In this document: positions 55,278 through 64,000 of the stretch, one piece after another
How positions within the stretch are numbered: position 1 is the stretch's first letter
Layout: the number at the start of each line of letters is the position of its first letter
Assembly: GCA_030077755.1 (NCBI GenBank)
Contig: JAQJZZ010000005.1
Span: forward strand, 2,232,001-2,296,000
DNA: 64,000 nucleotides
Origin: Filosporella fistucella
Lineage: Eukaryota; Ascomycota; Leotiomycetes; Helotiales
Reading direction: 5' to 3'
Made by a program: the position numbers and the translations under genes
Notes under the pieces: model-generated
Database searches by the model: none
The model's input: only the letters and a program-made list of their open reading frames with translations
Told to the model about the DNA's origin: nothing

Positions 55278-55736
55278 ATGACCCTCTTGCAGTGGTGGAG
55301 CATACCATTTCTCTTCTTCATATCCTTCATCGGTGCTATTGGAGGTCGAATATATGCGTGGGCCAAGCAAAAAAAGACCCTTTCAACTGTTATGGGTGTT
55401 ATTGTTGGGTTTATTATCCTGTTCTTCCTACTATCCTAGTTCTTTTGAATGTTCATACTAGATAGTAGTCCTAGCAATATTTGGTGGGAATATAATAGAC
55501 AAGATGAGAGAGCACAACGAAAGCGTTTAGCAAAGTCGAAACGGGAACAGAAAGCAGCACGAAAGGAGAAATTGAGAATACAGGCTCATGCCCAAAATTT
55601 GAAGAGGATACAAGGGAGATTCGGCCAATCTATGGTAGAAGGCACTGGATTCGCGGGAGTGGATATTGTTGAGGCTCCTAAAGCAGCACATTTGCCAGTG
55701 GCTTTGCCTTCTCCAACTCCTGCAAGTCTATAAAAT
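55278..55736 (+). pseudogene. two-TM array copy 7, two stops in segment two
   Basis: One frame from ATG 55278 to TAA 55736 is cut by TAG (55437-55439) and TGA (55443-55445) at the end of segment two (IVGFIILFFLLS-stop-FF-stop-MF). Both fit Trp-to-stop changes. The remainder is normal: charged stretch, RIQGRFGQSMVEGTG, then EAPKAAHL. MVEG replaces VVEG. A small intron around the stops cannot be ruled out but lacks good sites. Intact copies have aromatic residues at this place. Confidence 0.65.
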
Positions 55737-55803
55737 ACCTGGCTAGTGAGCGCAATTTTGAGCAAAAGTAAGCGTTAGCAATGTCGTGGGCGTGCACCTA
55801 GAA

Positions 55804-55817
55804 GTGGACTATGTTAA
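55804..55817 (+). repeat. array element 8 (upstream of copy 8)
   Basis: GTGGACTATGTTAA, one C-to-T and one G-to-A away from element 1. Confidence 0.55.
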
Positions 55818-56390
55818 ACGGCTCAATTAACATATATCTAATTGGCACTTTTTGCTGAAAAAATTTACTTCTTGACGAGCTATATCTGCAAATCTTCATC
55901 ATCTCAATATAGATATTCGTGTCTCAGGGCATTATATATTACATTGGAGCTTAAGGGCTCCAGGCCCAGTAGGTAGGGAAATCATAAAGTGAGCAGGGTT
56001 CATTCTCGTGACATTTATGGCGGCTCCTAAGCAAAGTGTATCTGACTCAGACTCAGACTCTATCACCAGGACGTGCGTTTGTGTAACACATGGTCTGGTT
56101 GACGAGGTTCTGAATCAAAACACGCATGAACAATTTCTTTTGGTTGTACACCGACTAAGAGGCTATGCGAGATGTCTCAATCTGGACCATCGATAAATAG
56201 AGCATTGCTCAACTACGAGATGATCTCTGGAAATAAATTCCCGTCTTCATCTCTCTTGATAACTTAAATCAGATACTTCATTTGCCTCGACCCAAACCCC
56301 ATTTGTTTAATCACAACCTTCTGGCCTTCACTTCTTCCACTATCAGCAACTACACTTTCAGGTTGATCCTTCACATAAACCCAGTTGAAG

Positions 56391-56906
56391 ATGAGCGTTG
56401 AGACGTTAGCTTTCTGGTTGATGACATTTATTTTATGGCCATCATTTTTTGGCACAGCAGGTGCTCTCATCTACAGTTACGTGAAAGTGCGAGAAATAAG
56501 CTATAGAATCGTGATAAATTGGGTCGCAACCCCTATTGCCATTCTGTTTTTCGGCGTTTCTATCTGCGTCTGGGTTATTTTTGCCAGAAATCGGCATCAA
56601 ACTTATACCGAAGACGCACGGGTGGAAAGGCGAAAAAGGAAAGCCGATCGGGAACGGCTGGCGAACTTGAAAAGAGAACAGGAGGATCGAGATGATCGCA
56701 TCAAGCGAATTCTCAATACAGTGGACCAAGACTATTTGAGGAGACAAGCGGATGCCAAAAAGTTGAAAAGCATACAAGCAAAATTTGGTCCTCCCGTGGT
56801 GGAGGCTACAGGGCTCGTCCAGGTTGAATTTGACGATGTTGGCACTGCTGAGCAAGCACATCTGGCCGCAGTTGGATCTCTATCACCCGGTCTCACATCA
56901 GTATAA
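56391..56906 (+). CDS. two-TM array copy 8
   Basis: A 171-aa single-exon protein starting at ATG 56391 (MSVETLAF); a TTG six bases upstream is ignored. Segment one is LMTFILWPSFFGTAGALIYSY, segment two VATPIAILFFGVSICVWVIF. A long charged helical region (70-135) contains RRKRKADRERLANLKREQED. The end reads SIQAKFGPPVVEATGLVQVE, then AEQAHL. It is the most diverged intact member and the only one with Arg-Glu in the first loop. About 570 bp separate it from its element, more than in other units. Function is unknown. Confidence 0.65.
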   Translation: MSVETLAFWLMTFILWPSFFGTAGALIYSYVKVREISYRIVINWVATPIAILFFGVSICVWVIFARNRHQTYTEDARVERRKRKADRERLANLKREQEDRDDRIKRILNTVDQDYLRRQADAKKLKSIQAKFGPPVVEATGLVQVEFDDVGTAEQAHLAAVGSLSPGLTSV

Positions 56907-56947
56907 GGCATGAGTTCCAGAGGAATGTCTGAGATACATATTGGGCA

Positions 56948-56961
56948 GTGGGCTGTGCTAA
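56948..56961 (+). repeat. array element 9 (upstream of copy 9)
   Basis: GTGGGCTGTGCTAA, one base from element 1. Confidence 0.65.
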
Positions 56962-57066
56962 GTCTTTCTTATACATGTCTAGATCAAATATTTTCCTTCT
57001 GCATGCTCACCTCATTATTCGTAAGAGAACAATCTATCTAGATCTAGTCCATAAATCTATATAAAG

Positions 57067-57430
57067 ATGATCTACTTTTGGCGCACCACGTTTTTGCTCT
57101 GGGTTCTCTTTGCTGGCATTACAGGTGGTATCACATACGGTTTCCACAAAATAAAGGGACAAAAGACGTAATGAAGGTACTCGCAGTCTTCGAGGGCGTT
57201 GCGTTGGGCCTGTTTATCTTGTTATGGATAATCGCAGCCATAGATCGATGACGTAGTTAGGTGTCTGAGCCCAATCGCAAGCTAGGGAGAAAGAAGACGG
57301 TAGAATTTAAAGAGATGAAAAGGGTGAATAATGCAGCAAGCAAGATGGATTCGAAGGCCATGGGGTAGAAGGATTGAGATGCACCGTGGTGAGCATTATA
57401 GAGGTTCCTAAGCCAGCGCACTAGCGAGTT
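57067..57430 (+). pseudogene. two-TM array copy 9, frameshifts and stops
   Basis: The ATG at 57067 opens MIYFWRTTFLLWVLFAGITG and GITYGFHK, a clear segment one, then a stop at about 57169. Segment two (FEGVALGLFILLWIIAAI) is in another frame, and the family end (GVEGL, then SIIEVPKPAH) in a third. It is the last recognisable unit; 57431-57992 holds nothing further that I can align to it. Confidence 0.65.
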
Positions 57431-57992
57431 AGTAGAAGACCGATTGTGAGGGGCTTCAATGGGGAAACAAAAACTGCCAATTTCCTCATAGGATTGCAAT
57501 CAACAAACGGTATTGCGAGTATAAAGAGAGAAGCTGTACTCGCAAGGCTGTTAAAAGGGTTGAAGCCTCTTCCTAGTATGTCAACACAGTAAAGATAGTT
57601 GAGTTCCAGAGAAGGAAGTCAGGCGACGAAAGTAAGAATGGAGACACATTAGAAATTATTCTTTTCTTTGTCATCCTGTGTAATACTAGGTCTAGCTATG
57701 TCTGTCGCACCTACAGAGCATAATGAAGAGGAGACACGATTCGAGTCGGCTGACTGTGACCATACTTTCTGCCGAGATTATCGTTTCTCCTTGATGCTGG
57801 CGCACAATATGCTTAACTTGCTGCCTATCGCTGGCTATACACTGAGAATATGAGTTACAAAGTACCTGGAATGTGCCATAGAAGTTGATTACCGAGATTC
57901 GTAGAATTGAATTGGAAAGGGAGATCGTGAGGGGTTGAAATCTTGTCTTTGGTTTTCGTGTTGTATCTCACTAACCCGGTTTTCGTGGAACA
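57431..57992. other. intergenic, no gene seen
   Basis: Between the last broken array copy and the convergent RBR ligase gene. A 61-codon frame at 57668 was not accepted. Confidence 0.4.
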
Positions 57993-59770
57993 TTATTTCT
58001 CCTCCCAAGCTGGAACCAATCTGACCTTTCGCTTCTTTGGTGGACCTTGCCCTTCATTTTCTCCTTCGCGCTCCTTTCTCTCTTTCTCCATAGCCAGAAT
58101 ACGTGCTTCGGCCGCCAACGCAATCTTGGGTCTCATCTCAGCCCTAAGTCTCTCATTTCGTTGTCGTCTAGCATGTTGCAGATCCTCACTGACAGGACCA
58201 CCATGAACCAACTCCGCAATCCGATTCGCACGTGCTTCTCGCTGCCTTGCTGCCATTCGCACGAAGTTTGGGTGGTTGTCACAGGTTACTGCATGGGCTG
58301 TCGCACCGAGACGAGTAATATTATCCCAGGAGGCCATGCATTGGAAACACCATTCATTGCCACAGCGACCTAGTAATACTCAGTGAATTGTCCAATGGGT
58401 ATAGAATAGCTTACATTGCATATGATCACAGCCTTCGGTTCTTGTAACTCCTTGCTTGCAAAGAGGACATATCATCGAGGAGGTTGCTAACAGTTTTGCC
58501 GTAGCTTCATCGGCTTCAAGACGCTCAACTTGTGAATCATTTCGGTCGAACTCTTCGCATGTCTGACCTTCATGCCATGGAAGCATATGAATTACACATG
58601 TCTTGAAGCCACATGAATCGCAAGTCATGCATGTCTCCGACTTTTCTTTCCTGTTGATCTGGCTTTGACCACAGTGAGGTGCGAGACAGGCTACCATGTC
58701 TGGGTTTGCTGCCGCAACTAAATAATCGTAACTGGAATGGTCAGAATGGCTCAGAATATGAATCACTGGGAAGAGAATTACCGAGCAATCGTTTGATCTG
58801 AGGCATAGTCAATGATCTCCGCTCTAGATAATTGTTCTGGGCACAAGGGGCAAACAATACGATGCAGAGCGCCTTCATCGACTGCCATGCGGATGCTATT
58901 TCCAATGCATGCGTAGCAAACTTTGTCCTCGTTCTCGTGATTACATTTTGGGGTGATGTTGTGAGTTGATGGGAAACTTCGGGGACCATAATCTTCGCAA
59001 CAGACCACACAAGTGTTTTTTTTAGACTCTGGTCCAGAAGTTTGGTCATTCGAAATGGACATGAGTCTGCTCCAGAACTCTTCTTCACCATCGTCATCAT
59101 CCAAGTCTTCCATTCCCGCCTCATCAATTTCCTCGCCTGACTCTTCCAGATCCAAGAGGGGGTCTTCGATCTCACTATCGTTGTCCGCTTCACGCGAGAC
59201 GTGTTGTCCTATCTCTGCAGCCTCTTCTTCGGTACGCTCATTTCGACCATTATTAGTTTGACCGTCTTCGATATCGATATCTTGCGGAAGTTCTGGTCTT
59301 GAGGTATCTTCATCAGCAATGCTGGAAGTTTGATGATCTGGGTCGACTTCGTTATTTTCCTCCTCGGACTCTTCAGGGTTCTCCTCTTTATCTTCCATCT
59401 CATCATCGCTGCCCGAAAGATGGCTAAAATATTGTTCGATCTCAGTTTCGGAAACCTGATCAGATTCGTATTCATCGCCTTCATCGTCCACATTTCCTTG
59501 ATTGAGTACAGGTCCAGGTGTGGGCTCAGCATGCATCGTGAGCGGAGTTGGAAACTCGCCTCGTCCATCACCACGAAGCCAATTCTCGATTCTATGGATC
59601 TCGGGGAGAGGTAGTTGTTGCTGGAGGAGCACCAAACCAATATAAAGCTCTGTTCGGTCAGCTGGATGCTTAGGGAGTTTGCGATATTGCCGGAGAACTT
59701 GTTGCATGTGTCGATTATCATGTTGTCTGAAGGTCAGGCCAAAGGCTGTGAGATCTCCAGAGGAAGCCAT
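57993..59770 (-). CDS. RBR (RING-IBR-RING) E3 ubiquitin ligase
   Basis: Exons 59770-58782, 58731-58415 and 58369-57993 join in phase (GTAATT...CCAG and GTAAGC...CTAG) to 560 aa. The start MASSGDLTAFG was chosen because the upstream open frame is leader-like. Residues 1-90 look folded. Residues 100-260 are extremely acidic. RING1 (CVVCCEDYGP...CPLCPEQL) is near 280-345, the IBR (CGQSQ...CMTCDSCGFKTC) near 360-405, and RING2 (CPLCKQGVTRTEGCDHMQC, then CGNEWCFQC) near 440-470. The Cys in TEGC corresponds to the residue that carries ubiquitin as a thioester in RBR ligases, so it should be active. A basic tail (GPPKKRKVR) could be a nuclear localisation signal. Substrates are unknown. Confidence 0.88.
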
Positions 59771-60525
59771 GGTGACACACCCTGCATCCAAGATAAGATA
59801 GCGCTGAGGTATCGTCCGTTGGAGTCGAGGTTTTGGGTGACGTTGGTCTCGCGTCAAAGTTAAACGAAGGGGTGGTGTGGATGGAAACGAAGATACAAGG
59901 AATTCGGATACGACCAAATCGAGGATTTCGTGGATAGAAAAGTTGAGACAACACAAGACCTGGAGCTGTAAAACATACAACCTGTGTGTAGGCCGGTTAT
60001 TTTGGTGTCTCGCCGAGGCTCGAAAATCGAATTTCGAGTTTGTCGTGGTTGTTTCCAGGCAGGTGAGGTGGTTGCCTAAACGAGCTTCTATATTTGGGAG
60101 ACAACAAAGAGTGCAGGCAGAATCTGTGACAAAATTTGACGAGCCGAATTCAATAATTTGTGCAATGGCATCAAATTCGAATACAAATCTACGAGAACAA
60201 GCGTTTTCTTCAATTCAAAGCGGAATAGTTGAGTAGATGGTCCGCCGAACTAGCCACAATAAGGCGCACTCTATCTTGGTGACGTGCAATGATGTATCAT
60301 GTTCTGCGACTCACGAATGGATACAATACATGCATTATAGGCAACAATAAAAAAATTATCAAAGTCCGGTAAAGTGTCAGGCACTTACCTTTTTCATTCC
60401 GCTGTCCAAATTTGAAAGCGTGGGAGCAGAAGCTGATAATAACAATTGAACTGCCAGATTTTTGGATTATGACAACATGTTGAAGTATTCTTATGGTTTA
60501 TGACATGAGTGTGAAGGATTCAAAT
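59771..60525. other. intergenic, no gene seen
   Basis: Promoter of the RBR gene and 3' region of the MDR gene. Short frames only. Confidence 0.4.
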
Positions 60526-61491
60526 CTAAACCATAATGAGCACATATTTTCCTGCTCCCCTTTGGGCGGACTTTTCATACGCCAAAATCGCATCTTCAAG
60601 TGGGGTTTCAGTCCATTCTCCCTCCCCCGGTCCTGTCAAGCTTCCCTTCTCAAACTTCGCCGTCATATCCCCCATCTCCTTAGCAAAATATTCCACTCCA
60701 TACTCCAGGCTATTTATCCCCACTATAGTTTTCTCTTTCCTGTAGAAATCCACCATCTCAATCCCCAGATCCGTACTGCCACTTCTCGGAGCAGCAATAA
60801 ACCCAAGTCTCCCTCCCTTTGCCATCTTTCCTACAGCAGCTCTCGTAAGTGCAGGCTGTCCAACTGTATCAATCACCACATCCACTCCTTTCCCTTCTGT
60901 CAACTGATCTAGAGCAGCTAATTCTGGATCTTTCGCCGTGTTCACATCCCCATCGTCATTCCTGGTCACACTCAGAACTCTCGCACCATAGCTCTTAGCA
61001 AGCTGCACAACCGCACTACCAACACTTCCATTGGCGCCAAATACCAACACCGTCTCTCCCTCTTTCACGCTCGTTCTCTTCAGGGCAAGTGCAGCAGTTG
61101 TAAATGGAACCCCCACGACAGCCGCTTGCACCCAGCTCAAATTTTTCGGTTTGTTTGCTACGCCATTTTCCGGTACAAGAATGAACTCAGCATGACATCC
61201 ATCCTCCGTGAACGCTTGTGTATTGCCAGAAGTGCCATACACTTCCTCTCCTTTTCTAGACTCGGGCTCAACAATCACGCCGCTGAAATCTCGGCCAGGA
61301 ATGCGGGGAAATTTAGTTAATCCGAATGCTCCTTTAGCATTCAGAATATCTGAAGGATGGATTGCGGAGGCATGGACACGAACGAGTAGGTAGCCTGGTT
61401 TAAGTGTTGGAGTTGGAAGATCGGTAAGGTTGAGAATTGGTGAGGCGTCCGGAGACGACCGGGTGAGCTGGAGGCCTTTCATATTCCACAT
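60526..61491 (-). CDS. zinc-independent MDR oxidoreductase (quinone reductase-like)
   Basis: A 321-aa single-exon protein. The N-terminal GroES-like domain has VRVHASAIHPSDILNAKG and IPGRDFSGVIVE. The Rossmann domain has the nucleotide motif VFGANGSVGSAVVQLAK near 155-171, then GVDVVIDTVG. The Cys/His zinc ligands of true alcohol dehydrogenases are absent, so it belongs to the quinone oxidoreductase-like branch using NADPH. The end is PLEDAILAYEKSAQRGAGKYVL, as in the family. Either of the first two Met (MWNMKG) could start it. The substrate cannot be inferred. Confidence 0.85.
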   Translation of the reverse strand: MWNMKGLQLTRSSPDASPILNLTDLPTPTLKPGYLLVRVHASAIHPSDILNAKGAFGLTKFPRIPGRDFSGVIVEPESRKGEEVYGTSGNTQAFTEDGCHAEFILVPENGVANKPKNLSWVQAAVVGVPFTTAALALKRTSVKEGETVLVFGANGSVGSAVVQLAKSYGARVLSVTRNDDGDVNTAKDPELAALDQLTEGKGVDVVIDTVGQPALTRAAVGKMAKGGRLGFIAAPRSGSTDLGIEMVDFYRKEKTIVGINSLEYGVEYFAKEMGDMTAKFEKGSLTGPGEGEWTETPLEDAILAYEKSAQRGAGKYVLIMV

Positions 61492-64000
61492 AGATCAAGT
61501 AATTGCAAAATGTTTTGAGAACATTCTGGGATAGTCGTGCTTTAATATAAGTAGTAACAATAATTTCACTGAATCGCAAATTTCGGGTTTAAAACGGCGA
61601 GAGGTACGATGACAAAGTAATGCATAACGCTTAATAAGGATGATGCCGACAAAATCGGGCCGTGATTGGTGGGTTGGAGAGGGGTGAGTCGAGACTGGAT
61701 TGTTCAAAGCCTTCATTCGGAATAGAGTGATTACAAAGGATTTCGGGCATTGCTTATTTGAACGTCACGAAATTGTCTAAGCCATGGTTGGGAATTGTAT
61801 CTGGAGCTTTTTCAGATCCGGGGTGAGAAGAGGGGCGGATTAGAAACGGATACTGCGGAGATGCTTAACTAATAGTGAGTGGAGTTAACAGGAACAAACC
61901 AATTAATATGAGTGATGAATTCTAACTCTAGTTACTATCATATTTCTTTGTGTGTTTGTTTTTTTAGGAGAAGCATTCCAGTTGCCTTCAAAAGTGGAAC
62001 ATCCCAGAAATAGGGATCGTACTTGAAGCTATAATTCACCTCTTCTACTTCCGAAGACAAACTCTTGCAAAAAGGGTACATATGCAATAGAAAGGGCTAA
62101 GCAAAGTTTTGTTGCATATCGCATTTGTAAAAATGTCCTAGAAACGTTTTGGAGATTCAAGTCCTAAACCTGACTGGAGTTGTCCCTGTTTAACGAGGAC
62201 TTCGACATCTTACTTCGCGATTCAGCCTGTACATCTGTGGAAATGTATAGGCTTCCTAAATATGAAATAAGCAAAGACTACTTTAGGATCCATTGTAAAT
62301 GATTGGTAGTGTACTAAATCTCTTCATCAAGTTATTCACTAGCAGTGGGAGCTTCTTTGAATACAATTCGCAATATTTCATGCCCTGGAGAGAAAAAGGG
62401 ATGCGGCGATGAGAACGGCCAAATTGCATAAGAATCAGCCATACTCATGTGAATTTATGTTACACCCAGAACTACACTGCGTGTGTCCCAAGTCATCCAT
62501 TTCGAACACGTCGGTTGCACCAAATGTGGTTACACGTCAAACTAACACTTGATCAATCTTCGGAGAACACCAAACGCCTGACATTCCAGTATATCCACCT
62601 TCATGGCTAAACCATCTTTTTTGAGAGTTGTAAATATTATCATATTATCGAAGACTCTATAATTCAGTGTTACAAATCCAATTTCCGATGTGAAACAATC
62701 AAATTTTCATTGCACATCGCAAAAACCCTCAAATTCCAAATCACGCAACCGTCCCACTCCTGCCCACGCTTTTGATATTCCTTTCGCCATGTCTCGGATC
62801 GTCAGAAGTACAGTGTTCCACGGAACTGTTTCATATAGCGCAAGAGTGTGGCTGCGATATGCAACAAGAGGTGGATTGAAACTATGTGTTATTGTAAACA
62901 ATATAAGATTATAGTATCGAGTAGAAATTATGAATATTGCAAACTGGTAATAGAAGAAAATTCAAACGCAGAATAATTGCAAGATGAAGGACCCATTAAT
63001 TGACAACTATGGGAGAGATATATCATCACGTGATTAGCAAGTATCGGTGCTCTTCAAGTTGAATACTCCTTAAATCAACTGACTTATTGCTATGATAGAA
63101 ATTCCGAGGCCGATCTACGGAGAACGGTAGTATATCAATAGAGAATAAAAGTTGACCTGTAGCACTTTTTGGGGGGGGGTCATCACATTTTTTTAGTAAA
63201 AAAATGCATCACGTGCGAGCATCCATCTTTTTCTCCATGTTTATAACACAATGAACAGAATGAGATTGATCATGATACACACTTCAGGGCTGCAAATTCA
63301 AGATCTTGTATAGAGTCAGATGATGATGTCGTACAAGCTGCCAATAGACACTTTCCTTGGATTTCATGATCTCACTGACTCGGACAGTTCGGCATGCCGA
63401 GTATCAACGCCGAGGACTTGGCCAGAATCAATCATCGGTTATTCCTACGACATGTCAGCTTATGATTTCCAGTAAGCATATTGGCAGAAGCTGGAGAGGT
63501 CTAAAGCTGAAGGACTAATTTTTGTTGATGTTGGTGTGAATATGGAAGTATGCAACAAGCACAAATTGCGGGGTGAAATGCATTATCTAACATATCGCGA
63601 TGAAAGTTAGATTTCTTCGGAACAAAAATGATATCGAAGAGAAGATTAAATGCTTAAATCATTAGTATTTCTTGTGATATACATCATGGGTGGGAGATCT
63701 AAAAGGATACACGAAATATAAATTATCTTGGAAGGGCTAGACCATCGAACGTAGTAAATACCCTTGCTAACCTTCCCTGGGGATTGCTTGCACAATCTCA
63801 GATAAATCGCTTTTGATAAGAACGCACCAAAAGGAAATTTGAAAATAGCCTTGGTTTGACCTCTACGTAACGAGGTGAGTAAATCCAGACTTATCTCATC
63901 GTTTATTACTGCATTGAATCACGAGACAAGTCGGACTTGTGACTGGATTTGAATTTGTCAGCTCAATTATCGAGGTTGACTAATGCCCTATTTTGTTAGC
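61492..64000. other. 2.5 kb without a supported gene
   Basis: AT-rich with many stops. A 74-codon plus frame at 62690 and its minus shadow show no domain. A G run (about 63171-63179) followed by a T-rich stretch is the only notable low-complexity site. No LTR, inverted repeat or RNA gene was recognised. Confidence 0.45.

Larger units (their letters stand above)
50416..57430 (+). repeat. tandem array of nine two-TM protein gene units
   Basis: Nine units of about 0.65-1.0 kb lie head to tail. Each has a GTGGGCTRTGCTAA-like element, a short CA/CT-rich stretch and a gene for a small two-transmembrane protein. Nucleotide identity between units is low except in the element and the VVEG-coding end, so most duplications are old. 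Copies 2, 3, 5, 6 and 8 are open; 1, 4, 7 and 9 are broken. Confidence 0.8.

Noticed and set aside
62690..62914. 74-codon plus-strand frame near the right end
   Set aside because: A minus shadow of similar length exists, and there is no motif or clear promoter.
1..64000. CRISPR arrays, bacterial operons, ribosomal RNA
   Set aside because: None seen; introns and gene families show a fungal nuclear genome.

Overview
This window looks like nuclear DNA of a filamentous ascomycete (Pezizomycotina). Genes have short GT-AG introns (about 45-105 nt) with CTAAC/CTGAC-type branch sites. Typical fungal families are present: a class V chitinase, a LysM/hevein protein, a GH51 arabinofuranosidase, an MFS sugar porter and an OrsD-like regulator. 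A dead LTR retrotransposon carries the transition-rich damage expected from RIP. Some proteins have a Helotiales/Leotiomycetes feel, but that placement is only inference.

Layout. From 0 to 13 kb there are mostly housekeeping or conserved genes. These are a cystathionine gamma-synthase-like enzyme (-), a protein with a zinc-bound ββα-metal nuclease domain of the I-PpoI type (-), a zinc-knuckle/RS protein (+), an F-box/LRR protein (-), a Gemin2/SIP1-like snRNP assembly factor (+), and a disrupted gene with a GATA-like finger followed by a Cys-rich region (+). From 14 to 17 kb lie three small divergent members of a family I call the PG-x-Y family, one of them broken by a stop. From 17 to 27 kb is a chitin-related cluster: a large multi-exon class V (GH18) chitinase with a hevein domain (-), a small uncharacterised gene, and a LysM protein with about ten hevein-like modules (+). 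An OrsD-domain/fungal-trans-like regulator and a short-chain dehydrogenase follow.

From 30.4 to 39.9 kb sits a 9.5-kb Ty3/gypsy element in minus orientation. It has 197-bp LTRs and recognisable remains of gag, protease, RT, RNase H and integrase, with catalytic aspartates changed. Two more PG-x-Y genes lie just beyond it. From 43 to 50 kb there are two small secreted Cys-containing proteins, a sugar transporter (-), and divergently a secreted GH51 alpha-L-arabinofuranosidase (+). That pair would release and import arabinose.

The most unusual region is 50.4-57.4 kb. It is a tandem array of nine copies (five intact, four broken) of a small two-transmembrane protein family with a Lys/Arg/Glu-rich middle and a C-terminal Tyr/Phe-Gly-x-Pro-Val-Val-Glu motif. 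All nine copies are on the plus strand, and each is preceded by a recurring element resembling GTGGGCTRTGCTAA. I recognise no named family here. An RBR ubiquitin ligase and a zinc-free MDR oxidoreductase (both -) follow, and the last 2.5 kb shows no convincing gene.
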